Positions 51,981 to 61,774 are shown, numbered from the stretch's first letter. The stretch is 64,000 bases of DNA from Paenalcaligenes sp052103955 (GCA_052103955.1 JBQELO010000014.1:40976-104975), one strand, 5' to 3'. Made by a program: numbers and translations. Notes: a model not told the origin generated them from the sequence alone.

Positions 51981-54900
51981 ATGACGAGTTTTCCTTTTGT
52001 GCACTTACGTAGCCACTCCGAATTTTCGGTGGTAGACGGTATTGCACGCATACCAAACCTGGTATCTAGAGCAGTAGCTTCAGAGCAGCCTGCCATGGCG
52101 CTTACCGATTTGTGTAACTTGTTTGGACTGATCAAGTTCTACAAAGAGGCACGAAAAAAAGGCATCAAGGCGATTGCTGGTTCTGATTTGTGGGTGGAAA
52201 ACGAGCACGACCGGGAAAAACCATTCCGTCTTTTGGTGTTGGTAATGAATCATCAGGGCTATTTAGACCTCTGTGACTTGTTGACCAAGGCGTGGTTGGA
52301 AAACCAATATAAAGGGCGTGGTGAAGTACGCCGTGAGTGGTTGGAAAATCAACAAAATATGATCATGTTGTCTGGCGCTCGCATGGGCGACATTGGCCAG
52401 GCTATTGATGCGGGTAATGCTGAGCTAGCCCGTGAGTACGCTACTTTTTGGTCACAGCATTATCCCAATCGTTTCTTTATAGAATTGCAACGCGCAGGTC
52501 ATGAGGGCGATGACGCTTATGTTCAGGCGGCTTGTGGTTTAGCTGCCGAGCTTAACCTGCCGGTAGTTGCTACACATCCCATTCAGTTCATGGAGCCTGA
52601 AGACTTCCGTGCGCATGAAGTACGAGTGTGTATTGCGGAAGGCGAACAGTTGGCGAATCCTCGCCGTGTTAAACGCTTTACTACAGAACAGTATTTTCTG
52701 GATTCCGAAGCAATGTACAGCAAATTTGCTGACATTCCTTCTGCGGTGGCCAACACCTTAGAAATCGCTAAGCGCTGTAACTTGACGCTAACCTTAGGCA
52801 AAGCCTACCTGCCCGACTTCCCCACGCCTGAAGGCATGAGCTTGGATGATTTCCTGGTTCAAGAGGCCATCGCTGGCCTAGATGTGCGTATGAAGCAGTT
52901 GTATCCAGATGAGGAAGAACGAAAAGCACAGTATCCACAGTACCGTGAACGTTTGGACTGGGAAAACAACACCATTGTGACGATGGGTTTCCCTGGTTAC
53001 TTCTTGATTGTTGCTGACTTTATTAACTGGGGTAAGAACAACGGAGTGCCTGTAGGTCCTGGTCGTGGATCAGGTGCGGGCTCGTTGGTGGCGTACAGTT
53101 TGGGTATTACCGATCTGGATCCCTTACGGTATGACTTGCTGTTTGAGCGATTCCTGAACCCAGAACGTGTATCCATGCCTGACTTTGATATCGACTTTTG
53201 TCAGGATAATCGCGAGCGGGTGATTGATTACGTTAAGCAAAAATACGGGCCTCAGGCGGTCAGTCAGATTGCTACTTTCGGTACCTTGGGTGCTAAAGCT
53301 GTGGTACGTGACGTGGGGCGTGTGCTAGAACTGCCTTACAGCATGTGTGATGGGCTGTCTAAGCTGATTCCGTTTAGCCCTGCTGATCCGTGGACGTTAT
53401 CCAGAGCCTTATCCGACGAGCCTGCTTTTAAAGATAGGTACGAGAACGACGAAGAAGTACGTGCGCTTATCGATTTGGCTAAACCGCTAGAGGGTTTGAC
53501 GCGAAGTGTAGGTATGCACGCTGGGGGCGTGTTAATTGCCCCAGGTAAATTGGTGGATTTCTGCCCGCTGTACCGACAGCCGGGCATCGATACCAATGCC
53601 GTATCCCAATACGATAAAGACGACGTTGAACAAGCCGGGTTGGTGAAGTTCGACTTTTTGGGTCTGCGTAACTTAACGATTTTGGATTGGGCCGAGAAGT
53701 ACGTACGTGCTTTTAACCCTTCCAGAACCGATTTCAATTTAATGTCCTTGTCCTTGGATGATCCAGATGCGTACCGCATTCTGTGCGAGGGCAATACTAC
53801 CGCCGTATTCCAGCTGGAATCGCGGGGGATGAAAGAGTTGCTGCGTAGTCTGCGCCCCAGTAACTTTGAAGATATTATCGCGATGTTGGCGCTGTATCGT
53901 CCCGGACCGTTAGAGTCTGGGATGGTGGTGGACTTTGTGAACCGTAAGCATGGCAGGGCAGAAGTAGACTACTTTCACCCTGATCTAGAATCTGTACTGA
54001 CCAGCACCTATGGGGTGATTGTGTATCAGGAACAGGTGATGCTGATTTCACAGATTATCGGAGGCTATTCGCTGGGCGGCGCTGACTTATTGCGTCGAGC
54101 AATGGGTAAGAAAAAGCCCGAAGAGATGGCAAAACACCGAGAGATCTTTGAGAAAGGTGCGGTAGCTAAAGGGTATGACGGCGATTTGGCGGTGAAGCTG
54201 TTTGACCTGATGGAAAAATTTGCAGGCTACGGTTTTAACAAAAGTCACTCCGCTGCTTATGCATTGATTGCGTATCACACTGCATGGCTCAAAGCACATC
54301 ATCCCGCCGAGTTCTTGGCAGCTACCATGCTGTCGGACATGGATGATACCGACAAAGTGCAAATCTTCTGGCAAGACGCTATTGCCAACGGCATTGATGT
54401 ATTGCCACCGGATATTAACGCGTCCAACTACCGATTTGAACCGGTACAAGATCGCTACAGCAAAGAAGGTAAACCACCGCGCACCATTAGATATGGTTTG
54501 GGGGCGATTAAAGGTACAGGTCAGTCGGCTGTAGAGTCTATTGTTCAGGCAAGAAAAGAAGGTGGTAACTACACCAGCTTGTTCGACTTCTGCCGTAGGG
54601 TAGACAGGCAAGTAGTGAACAAGCGGACCATTGAAGCGTTGATACGTGCAGGTGCGTTTGACAGCGTAGAAGAAAACCGTGCAGCACTACTAACGTCATT
54701 GGGGCATGCTGTAGAAGCTGCTGATCAAGTTGCGCGCAATGCGAACCAAGCCAGTTTGTTTGATGACAGTGGTACCGATGAAATTGTAGAAAGCGAATTG
54801 GCGCGTGTGCGCCCGTGGGATTTGCAAACCAAACTACGTGAAGAAAAAACGGCGATTGGTTTCTATTTCAGTGCGCATTTGTTTGATGCCTGGCGTGATG

Positions 54901-55460
54901 AGGTGCGACGCTTTGCGCCACGCCCATTAGCTAAATTAGAGCCGTCACGTTCACCGCAGTGGTTCGCGGGAGTATTGGCATCGGTGCGTGTACGCATGAC
55001 CCGTAGAGGGAAAATGCTCTATGCGTTGCTGGACGATGGCTCCGCACAGGTAGAGGTATCTATCTTTAACGAGGTTTTTGAGGCGAACAAGCAGCACTTG
55101 CGTGAAGATCAGTTGGTGATTATTCAAGGCAAAGTTAGCCACGATGATTACACCGGTGGTTTACGTGTGACAGCCGATGAAATTCTTAGCTTGCAGAGTG
55201 CACGTGAAGCCAGAGCACGTAGTTTGAGCTTGGTGTTGAAAGACAATCAAGACGTACAGCGCTTACGCCAAGTGCTGAACCCCTTTAGAGCAGAGCCTGA
55301 GAATAATATTCCAGGAGTGTGGGTGGATGTGCAAATTCATAATCCAGATTACTCTTGCACCGTGCGGTTGGGTGACGAATGGAGGGTGCGTTTAGCAGAC
55401 TCTATGTTCTTGCAAATTGCGGATTGGTTAGGCGAGGACGCCATGGAGATAGAGTATTAA
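51981..55460 (+). CDS. dnaE: DNA polymerase III alpha subunit
   Basis: DnaE is the catalytic subunit of the replicase. The 1159-aa protein has the PHP domain at its N-terminus (FVHLRSHSEFSVVDGIARI), the palm with GRGSGAGSLVAYSLGITDLDPL and PDFDIDFCQDNRERVIDY, whose Asp 401 and 403 fall at the same positions as the E. coli catalytic residues, followed by fingers, a helix-hairpin-helix and an OB domain (FAGVLASVRVRMTRRGKMLYALLDD). No intein and no truncation are seen. It ends 2 bases before the GT4 gene. Confidence 0.98.
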   Translation: MTSFPFVHLRSHSEFSVVDGIARIPNLVSRAVASEQPAMALTDLCNLFGLIKFYKEARKKGIKAIAGSDLWVENEHDREKPFRLLVLVMNHQGYLDLCDLLTKAWLENQYKGRGEVRREWLENQQNMIMLSGARMGDIGQAIDAGNAELAREYATFWSQHYPNRFFIELQRAGHEGDDAYVQAACGLAAELNLPVVATHPIQFMEPEDFRAHEVRVCIAEGEQLANPRRVKRFTTEQYFLDSEAMYSKFADIPSAVANTLEIAKRCNLTLTLGKAYLPDFPTPEGMSLDDFLVQEAIAGLDVRMKQLYPDEEERKAQYPQYRERLDWENNTIVTMGFPGYFLIVADFINWGKNNGVPVGPGRGSGAGSLVAYSLGITDLDPLRYDLLFERFLNPERVSMPDFDIDFCQDNRERVIDYVKQKYGPQAVSQIATFGTLGAKAVVRDVGRVLELPYSMCDGLSKLIPFSPADPWTLSRALSDEPAFKDRYENDEEVRALIDLAKPLEGLTRSVGMHAGGVLIAPGKLVDFCPLYRQPGIDTNAVSQYDKDDVEQAGLVKFDFLGLRNLTILDWAEKYVRAFNPSRTDFNLMSLSLDDPDAYRILCEGNTTAVFQLESRGMKELLRSLRPSNFEDIIAMLALYRPGPLESGMVVDFVNRKHGRAEVDYFHPDLESVLTSTYGVIVYQEQVMLISQIIGGYSLGGADLLRRAMGKKKPEEMAKHREIFEKGAVAKGYDGDLAVKLFDLMEKFAGYGFNKSHSAAYALIAYHTAWLKAHHPAEFLAATMLSDMDDTDKVQIFWQDAIANGIDVLPPDINASNYRFEPVQDRYSKEGKPPRTIRYGLGAIKGTGQSAVESIVQARKEGGNYTSLFDFCRRVDRQVVNKRTIEALIRAGAFDSVEENRAALLTSLGHAVEAADQVARNANQASLFDDSGTDEIVESELARVRPWDLQTKLREEKTAIGFYFSAHLFDAWRDEVRRFAPRPLAKLEPSRSPQWFAGVLASVRVRMTRRGKMLYALLDDGSAQVEVSIFNEVFEANKQHLREDQLVIIQGKVSHDDYTGGLRVTADEILSLQSAREARARSLSLVLKDNQDVQRLRQVLNPFRAEPENNIPGVWVDVQIHNPDYSCTVRLGDEWRVRLADSMFLQIADWLGEDAMEIEY

Positions 55461-55462
55461 AC

Positions 55463-56563
55463 ATGCGTAAATTAAAAATATTATTTGCTGAGGCTGCGCC
55501 TGACTACGGTGGTCAAGAACGTTACATACATAGATTAATGCTGCAATTGCGGGAGCAAGGGCATCAGGTTGAGATGTTGTGTCAGCCGCATGCACAATTA
55601 CGCTATTTTTTAGAGCAGGATGGCTTCGTAGTTCATACGGTTAGAATGAAAAAAGGTTTAGATTTCTGGCGTAACCTGTTCAGGCTGCGTAAGTTCTTCA
55701 AAGCGCATCACTATGATGTAGTCAATACAGCAAGTCGTATTGATACTGTGCAAGTTGGTATTCCAGCGCGCTTGGCTGGTGTGCCATTGGTGGTGCGTAG
55801 CCGACACCTTGCTAAGCCTATAGGCTCATTGCTAACGTATAAATGGATTCCGCATAGGCTCATCACGGTAAGTGAGTTTGTCCGTAAACAAATTACAGAT
55901 CGTGGCATAAATCCAGACTATGTGGATATTGCTCCTCCAGCAGTGGATTTTCCTATGCCTTTACCACCGCAAAAGTTGCGGCAGGAGTTAAGGCTGAAGG
56001 ATAGTGATTTGATCGTGGGCAGCATAGCTGTGTTACGTAGGGACAAAGGGATGGACTCCCTGATTAATGCCATGTATCCCCTTCTTGGGGGAGATCCTCA
56101 GGTGCATTTGGTGATTGTGGGTGATGGTGGTGAAATGCAGAAGTTGCAAGCACAGGTGCAGCAAGCCGGTATTGCGTCACAGGTACATTTCCTAGGTAAC
56201 CGCCATGATGTGCCTGAACTTATTGGTGATTTTGATGTGTTTGCCTTAGCTACACATATAGAAGCCTCTGGTACTGCCTTTGCTGAAGCGGCAGCGGCTC
56301 GGATCCCTGTCGTGGGCACCGATGTGGGCGGTGTCTCAGAGATGATGGTTCCTGGTAAAAGCGGGTTTGTAGTGCCTCTAGGTGATGTGCCTGCATTAAC
56401 CCAAGCGATTTCTCGCTTGTTGGATGATCCTGCCTTACGTGAGGAAATGGGCGAAATTGGTTACCAGTACGGCATCGTAGAAAATAGATTTACGCTCAAC
56501 GCTTTATGCGAACAAACAGAGCGTAGTTATTACCGTTGGTTGGAGCAACTACAACATGTTTAA
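55463..56563 (+). CDS. Glycosyltransferase family 4 protein
   Basis: This retaining glycosyltransferase of the GT-B fold, 366 aa, starts at the ATG at 55463 two bases after dnaE; a longer frame from 55379 lies inside dnaE and is rejected. Features are APDYGGQERYIHRLML near the N-terminus (GG loop for the acceptor) and the C-terminal EASGTAFAEAAAARIPVVGTDVGG (donor-binding E-x7-E type). The last 8 bases overlap the deacetylase gene, so the two are coupled. The role is probably LPS-core or another surface glycan; the sugar is not predictable. Confidence 0.85.
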   Translation: MRKLKILFAEAAPDYGGQERYIHRLMLQLREQGHQVEMLCQPHAQLRYFLEQDGFVVHTVRMKKGLDFWRNLFRLRKFFKAHHYDVVNTASRIDTVQVGIPARLAGVPLVVRSRHLAKPIGSLLTYKWIPHRLITVSEFVRKQITDRGINPDYVDIAPPAVDFPMPLPPQKLRQELRLKDSDLIVGSIAVLRRDKGMDSLINAMYPLLGGDPQVHLVIVGDGGEMQKLQAQVQQAGIASQVHFLGNRHDVPELIGDFDVFALATHIEASGTAFAEAAAARIPVVGTDVGGVSEMMVPGKSGFVVPLGDVPALTQAISRLLDDPALREEMGEIGYQYGIVENRFTLNALCEQTERSYYRWLEQLQHV

Positions 56564-57386
56564 GTCTTCTGTACCTGTGTTGATGTACCACCATGTGAGT
56601 CCTGTGGGTGGCATGATTGGCTGCACGCCAGAGCATTTTGAAGATCAATTACAGTGGTTGCAAAAAGAGGGCTATAAATCACTGACCTTAGATGAGTTTG
56701 CGCAACATTTGGCAGGCAAAGATCAAGGTAAAGCAGTGCTGATTACCTTTGATGATGGCTACTTAGACAACTGGGTATATGCGTTTCCTTTGCTACAGAA
56801 ATATCAGTTCAAGGCGACTATTTTCTTGGTGACGTCATGGCTGCATCATGGGCCAGTACGTCCTGTAATGGGACAAGACAATGTTCCCCATTGCCCGGAG
56901 CATAGAGAGTGTGAAGCATTGATTGAGGCCGGCCGTAGTGATGAGGTCATCGCTAGATGGAGCGAGGTGCAGGCCATGCGTGATAGTGGCCTAATCGAGT
57001 TTCACAGCCATACGCACACCCATACACGTTGGGATTTGATGCCAGAAGAAGCCAAAAACGACCGTATGCAGTGGGAGCTAGAGCAGTCTAGGCAGTGTTT
57101 GCAAAAAGAGTTGGGTGGCGTGTCCGAGCACTTGTGTTGGCCACAAGGTTACTTCGATGAGGATTACATTGCCATTGCACAGAAAAATGGCTTCAGTCAT
57201 CTTTACACAACAATGGCTTTTGGCAGAAATACGTCGGATACGGATAGTACGCGTATACACCGTTTTGCAGTACGTAATCGTTCAGCCAAAACCTTGGCCA
57301 AACGTATACGAGCCAGCCATCATCCACTGATTGCGCCGGTATTTAATAACTGGAAATTACTCAGTAGAAAACTGAAAAACCGCTAG
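56556..57386 (+). CDS. Polysaccharide deacetylase family (NodB) protein
   Basis: This is a carbohydrate esterase 4 type protein of 276 aa. Motif 1 is TFDDGY (T64-Y69; D66 and D67) and motif 2 is HSHTH (150-154), giving the usual Asp-His-His metal site. There is no signal peptide, so it should act in the cytoplasm, where it could deacetylate an N-acetylated precursor sugar on the inner membrane face. It overlaps the GT4 gene by 8 bases; the pair could add a GlcNAc-like residue and then deacetylate it. That pairing is an inference from position. A convergent YkgJ gene ends 17 bases beyond. Confidence 0.83.
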   Translation: MFKSSVPVLMYHHVSPVGGMIGCTPEHFEDQLQWLQKEGYKSLTLDEFAQHLAGKDQGKAVLITFDDGYLDNWVYAFPLLQKYQFKATIFLVTSWLHHGPVRPVMGQDNVPHCPEHRECEALIEAGRSDEVIARWSEVQAMRDSGLIEFHSHTHTHTRWDLMPEEAKNDRMQWELEQSRQCLQKELGGVSEHLCWPQGYFDEDYIAIAQKNGFSHLYTTMAFGRNTSDTDSTRIHRFAVRNRSAKTLAKRIRASHHPLIAPVFNNWKLLSRKLKNR

Positions 57387-57402
57387 GTTTAGGCGGATTG
57401 TA

Positions 57403-57660
57403 TTACGAGGGAAGCGTCAGGCGCTCTAGGGTACCAATCCAACGTAGCGCTTCTTCTCTTGAGTTGCCACACATTTCTTCCGAGGGCTGTAAGCCCGCAC
57501 AGCAGCTAGGGCGCTCTGGTTGACCAAAAATCTTGCACCGTAATTGTTCGTCTAGCTGTATACAGGGTATGCCGGCTGGTTTGCCGTGTGGCATACCCGG
57601 TATGGGGCTGCTAATAGAAGGGGCGGTGCAGCATGCACCGCACTGCGGCCTGCATTGCAT
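57403..57660 (-). CDS. YkgJ family cysteine-cluster protein
   Basis: This 85-aa protein of the YkgJ/UPF0153 family has nine cysteines, C3, C7, C10, C11, C33, C42, C53, C54 and C64, with the CGACC motif at residues 7-11. The family is thought to bind zinc or an iron-sulfur cluster, but the function is unknown. The ATG overlaps the stop of the YdcF gene by one base (TAATG), so it is the last gene of the GT9-ydcF-ykgJ unit. Confidence 0.85.
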   Translation of the reverse strand: MQCRPQCGACCTAPSISSPIPGMPHGKPAGIPCIQLDEQLRCKIFGQPERPSCCAGLQPSEEMCGNSREEALRWIGTLERLTLPS

Positions 57661-58424
57661 TAAATCCAGCCTCTAGCCCAGTACACGATTAAGCCTACGT
57701 ACTCTTTGATAATAGAGCGACTGGCATGAAGGGTGCGCCATGAGGGTACCCACAGATCTACATCACTGCGTTCAGCCAGCACAATTTGTGGTGCCACAGG
57801 TGCAGGAATAACTTCTATGCCTCTGTTCTCAAAGGTAGCCATAGAGCGTGGCATATGCAGTGCAGAAGTCACCAACAACACTTTGGTAATGCCATTAGTA
57901 CGTAATTTATTGATGCTGAATAGTGCATTTTCGCGTGTGTTTTGGCTTTCACGTTCTAGCAGAATTTTATTGCTAGGTACATGAAGTTGCTCTAATGAGC
58001 GTGCCATCATTTGGGCTTCACTCATGCCACCATCTAGAGCAGCACCCGACACAATTACTTGGGGGGCTTTACCTGCAGAGTACAGTAATGCGGCGTAATC
58101 GACTCTAGATAGGGTGTTGTTTGGGTCCAGCTCTTCAAACCAGTTGGTGCGGTTGTTGGCTGTGTTTCCGCCCAGCACAATAATTGCTTGGGCATCAGGG
58201 ATTTTTTCTATGCTGATATGGGGGTAGCGTTGCTCTAAGTAGCCGCCCGCCCATAACGACACACCAGGCAGTGACCAGCCTACTACCCACGTTACGGCGA
58301 GTAAGGTCAGTAACGCAGCAAGTTTTCGCCAGCGTATCAAGAAAAACAAGAAGGCTACGACCAGTAGCGCACCAGCGAGGTTGATAGGAATAACGAGTTG
58401 GGGGAGCCAGGAGGTCAGGTTCAT
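57660..58424 (-). CDS. YdcF/ElyC (DUF218) family envelope protein
   Basis: The 254-aa protein has two N-terminal hydrophobic segments (about 12-30 and 35-55) and a periplasmic DUF218 domain with AIIVLGGNTANNR, VSGAALDGGMSEAQMM, LERESQNTRENALFS and VTSALHMPRSMATFE. These are the motifs of the ElyC/SanA/YdcF group. ElyC affects undecaprenyl-phosphate-dependent envelope assembly in E. coli. The neighbours, a GT9 enzyme and a YkgJ protein, fit an envelope role. It overlaps the GT9 gene by 4 bases (ATGA). Confidence 0.88.
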   Translation of the reverse strand: MNLTSWLPQLVIPINLAGALLVVAFLFFLIRWRKLAALLTLLAVTWVVGWSLPGVSLWAGGYLEQRYPHISIEKIPDAQAIIVLGGNTANNRTNWFEELDPNNTLSRVDYAALLYSAGKAPQVIVSGAALDGGMSEAQMMARSLEQLHVPSNKILLERESQNTRENALFSINKLRTNGITKVLLVTSALHMPRSMATFENRGIEVIPAPVAPQIVLAERSDVDLWVPSWRTLHASRSIIKEYVGLIVYWARGWI

Positions 58425-59416
58425 ACTACAACGTTCTCGTGAGCGTTTAACAATGCTTGGCTTGCGTGCACTACTTCATTCAAAGTAGGCCATTTGCCTT
58501 GTTCACCCAAACTGTGGGCAACGGGAGACCAAGGGCCCGTGCGAGAAGGGGAGGTGACCCCAAAGAGACTGAGTTGTTGAGCTTCCACGGCAGCAGCCAA
58601 GTGGGAGACACCAGAATCATTACACACCACAAGGGCGGCATGTTGGCACAGTGCAGCAAAACTATCTAATGGTAAAGCAGGCAGGATGGGAATGGTAGGG
58701 GCTTGTTGATGTGCCGCATCTACTTCATTGGCTGGTGGGCACATCACAATGGGTAAGCCTAAGGGCTGTAGTGCTTTGTATAAATCGTCATACAGCGCCC
58801 ACGTTTTAATTTGCCCTTTATGTATACCTTTGGCTGTGGGGGCTAAAAGTATAAAGCGCCCAGACTCAAGCTCTGCTTCTTGCATGGCCTGTAAGCAGGT
58901 GGATGTGGCTTCAGGGCGTAATTGCAAGGCTAATTGTTTGGCGGGAGCCTCTGGTAAGGTGATCTTCCAATGTAGGCAGGCTTGGCGTGCCAAGTAGTAC
59001 CAGAACTCAACCGCGTGCATAGGTGTGGCGGGCTTATTTTCTGGCCATTTCAATAAAATGGCACGTCCTTCATCTTTATAGCCTGCACTACGTAGCCCAG
59101 CGAGCTTAAACACCAAGGCACTGGAAAGCGAGTCGGGTAGAATAAGGCCGTAAGCGGTAGTGTGTTCGTGTTGTTGACGAAACTGACGTACCGTAGAGGC
59201 GTCAACCATTGTTTTACCCGTGATTGTGACGATGCCTTCTAGCTGTTGTGCATAAGCAGACAACAGGTTTTTAGCCCAAGGGCGGGCGCACACAACGACT
59301 CGTGCACGTTGCGCTAGCAGCGCATGCAATATGGGCAAACACATGAGGCAATCACCTACCCAGTTGGGCATCCGTAGATAAATTACAGGTGATTTAGAGG
59401 TGGTAGTAACAGGCAT
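58421..59416 (-). CDS. Glycosyltransferase family 9 (heptosyltransferase-like)
   Basis: This 331-aa GT9 protein resembles RfaF/WaaF-type heptosyltransferases, which add L,D-heptose to the LPS core from ADP-heptose. Features are RMPNWVGDCLMCLPILHALLA (N-terminal loop) and the C-terminal VVCNDSGVSHLAAAVEAQQLSLFGVTSP motif that contacts the donor. The acceptor is unknown. It is the first gene of the minus-strand set GT9-ydcF-ykgJ and is divergent from msbA across 86 bases. Confidence 0.88.
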   Translation of the reverse strand: MPVTTTSKSPVIYLRMPNWVGDCLMCLPILHALLAQRARVVVCARPWAKNLLSAYAQQLEGIVTITGKTMVDASTVRQFRQQHEHTTAYGLILPDSLSSALVFKLAGLRSAGYKDEGRAILLKWPENKPATPMHAVEFWYYLARQACLHWKITLPEAPAKQLALQLRPEATSTCLQAMQEAELESGRFILLAPTAKGIHKGQIKTWALYDDLYKALQPLGLPIVMCPPANEVDAAHQQAPTIPILPALPLDSFAALCQHAALVVCNDSGVSHLAAAVEAQQLSLFGVTSPSRTGPWSPVAHSLGEQGKWPTLNEVVHASQALLNAHENVVV

Positions 59417-59502
59417 ACAAACAGCATCACGTCATGGGTTGAGTACTGGGTGCAGATCAGCGTTAAAATGCACGCAGACTCTTAGTATAAAGTGAGCCAC
59501 AG

Positions 59503-61293
59503 TTGAAGACACAAAAAGTATCATCAGATCTAAAAAAGAAGTTATTTGATGCCGACGTTTGGCAGCGTATTTATCAGCGCGTAGCTCCTTACTGGAAAGT
59601 GACAATCGTAGCTTTGATCTTGGTGGTCATTGTTGCAGCTACAAAGCCAGTGTTGGCGTTGATCATGGAGCCATTGCTGGATGAGGGGTTCTCTGGCGTA
59701 AAACCACACTATGTGTGGAGTATTCCGCTTGTCATCGTGTTGTTGATGTTTGTGCGTGGTGTGGCGTCATTTGGTAGTGACTACTTATTGGCCTTAATTG
59801 CCAACAACATGTTGCGTACTATGCGTGCCGATATGTTTACGAAGCTGCTTACGTTGCCCGATGTGTACTTTAAGCGAGGTGATACGGGACGCTTATTAAA
59901 CAGGTTCACAATTGATGCGGGGACCATGGCAACGGTAGCAACCGAGGTGATCACTGTATTGGTGCGAGAAACCATCGCCATCATCGCGTTGATTGCCGTA
60001 CTACTTTATATGTCGTGGCAGCTAACACTGATTGTGTTTATTATGCTGCCCATTTCCTTTATTACGGCGCGTATTGTGGCGCTGCGCTTAAAGAAAATTA
60101 ACCGCGATACCATCAACATGAACGCCGAGATGGTGCGAGTGGTGAGTGAAGTCATTGAGGGCGAGCGCGTTGTTAAGTTGTTTGATGGCTATAAACATGA
60201 AAACGAGCGCTTTGTTTATGTGAATGGTAAGTTGCGCCGTTTTGCAATGCGCGCTGCTACCGCGAACTCGGCCCTGTCGCCCATTACTCAGTTCTTTATC
60301 TCACTGGCTGTAGCGGGTGTGGTTGCTATGGCGCTTTATCAGTCATCCGTAGGTGGTTTGACCGTAGGGAGTTTTGCTGCTTTCTTGGGGGCGTTGGCCC
60401 AGTTGTTTGATCCTATTCGTCGTATCACAGGTATGGCAGGCACTACGCAGCGCATGCTGGTTGCAGCAGAAAGTGTATTCTCGCTGATTGATGCAGAGGT
60501 AGAAGAAGAAGGGGCTAAGAAACCACTGCCTGCTAAAGTGACCGGAAATGTGGAGTACAGGCAGGTTACGCATGCTTTTGATGGTTCTGATAACCCTGTG
60601 GTGAGCAATTTAAGCTTTAGTGTGCAAGCAGGGCAAACCATTGCTTTGGTGGGGCGCTCAGGTAGCGGGAAAACCACCTTGGCGAATATGCTGCCACGGT
60701 TTATTGTCCCTGATAGTGGTCAGGTGCTTATTGATGGCATGGATATTCAAGATATAGAACTACGAGCGTTGCGAGCGCAGATTTCCATGGTAAGCCAAGA
60801 TGTGGTTTTGTTTGAGGGCAGCATCCGTGAAAACGTAGCCTATGGTGGCTACTCAGATAAAAGCGATGATGAAGTATGGGCGGCCTTAGAAGCGGCAAGT
60901 CTGGCTGATTTCGTGCGTTCTTTACCTGAAGGGCTTAATGCTCCAGTGGGTGAAAAAGCAAACATGCTCTCTGGTGGTCAGCGACAGCGTTTGGCGATAG
61001 CGCGTGCCTTAATTAAAGATAGTCCAATCTTGATTCTGGACGAGGCTACGTCAGCGCTGGATAACGAGTCCGAATGGCAAATTCAGAATGCGTTAGACAA
61101 GCTGATGGAAAACCGCACCACATTGGTGATTGCGCATAGGCTGACAACCATTCAAAACGCTAACTCCATCTTAGTACTGGAAAAAGGTCAAATTGCTGAG
61201 CAGGGTACGCACCAAGAGTTGTTAGATAAAGGCGGAATGTACGCCTCTCTCTATAACATGGAGTTTACCGAGAAAGATAATGACGCGTCATAG
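59503..61293 (+). CDS. msbA: Lipid A export ATP-binding/permease protein MsbA
   Basis: MsbA flips lipid A-core across the inner membrane. The 596-aa half-transporter has an N-terminal six-helix domain (about 20-330) and a C-terminal ATPase with Walker A GRSGSGKTT, the signature LSGGQRQRLAIARAL, Walker B PILILDEATSALDNE and the switch His in IAHRL. The start is TTG at 59503; no ATG is in frame nearby and the ribosome-binding site is weak (AGTGAG). The neighbouring GT9, YdcF and Kdo kinase genes agree with an LPS function. Confidence 0.94.
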   Translation: MKTQKVSSDLKKKLFDADVWQRIYQRVAPYWKVTIVALILVVIVAATKPVLALIMEPLLDEGFSGVKPHYVWSIPLVIVLLMFVRGVASFGSDYLLALIANNMLRTMRADMFTKLLTLPDVYFKRGDTGRLLNRFTIDAGTMATVATEVITVLVRETIAIIALIAVLLYMSWQLTLIVFIMLPISFITARIVALRLKKINRDTINMNAEMVRVVSEVIEGERVVKLFDGYKHENERFVYVNGKLRRFAMRAATANSALSPITQFFISLAVAGVVAMALYQSSVGGLTVGSFAAFLGALAQLFDPIRRITGMAGTTQRMLVAAESVFSLIDAEVEEEGAKKPLPAKVTGNVEYRQVTHAFDGSDNPVVSNLSFSVQAGQTIALVGRSGSGKTTLANMLPRFIVPDSGQVLIDGMDIQDIELRALRAQISMVSQDVVLFEGSIRENVAYGGYSDKSDDEVWAALEAASLADFVRSLPEGLNAPVGEKANMLSGGQRQRLAIARALIKDSPILILDEATSALDNESEWQIQNALDKLMENRTTLVIAHRLTTIQNANSILVLEKGQIAEQGTHQELLDKGGMYASLYNMEFTEKDNDAS

Positions 61294-61348
61294 TCATCAT
61301 CCTGAAACCAAACAAACCGCAGTGAAATTCGAAAAAAGGAAGGCAGGT

Positions 61349-61765
61349 ATGAATGTGTTGGGGAAAGTAATAGCAGTGGCTGCTATGGGCTTGGCGGGGT
61401 GTGTGGCCACGGCTCCAATGGATGAAGGCCAAAACACATTGCGGCAAGATCAATACTTGAGAGATACGTATCGCTTCTACAGTTCGTTGGCTGAAATTCA
61501 GCAGAACTTGTTTGCAAATCAGCGGTTGTGTGGCTCGGAGTTTGATTGGGCGTTGGATCCCTATCAAATTCACTATGCCACCGTAGTGTATAAAGCCAAA
61601 CCTGGTGCAGAGATCAAGGAAAGTCTATTGTTTGATTTGACCTCGTACGGCACCGGCTATGTAGAGGCGAAAATCTATAGCTATTTACCTATGTCAGGTA
61701 AAGAAGCCACTAAGGCCTTGCGTATCTTGCAAGACCCTAAGGTGTGCTTGATTACCGAGGGTTAA
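61349..61765 (+). CDS. Small lipoprotein of unknown function
   Basis: I do not recognise this protein. The start is the ATG at 61349, with GGAAGG 4-9 bases upstream; the frame from 61280 overlaps msbA and gives a charged, non-lipoprotein N-terminus. The 138-aa product begins with a hydrophobic stretch and a lipobox LAGC (Cys 18), so it is predicted to be lipidated. The mature part is about 120 aa, with cysteines at 61 and 133 that could pair. It is 55 bases after msbA on the same strand. Confidence 0.75.
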   Translation: MNVLGKVIAVAAMGLAGCVATAPMDEGQNTLRQDQYLRDTYRFYSSLAEIQQNLFANQRLCGSEFDWALDPYQIHYATVVYKAKPGAEIKESLLFDLTSYGTGYVEAKIYSYLPMSGKEATKALRILQDPKVCLITEG

Positions 61766-61774
61766 GAGCGTTGT

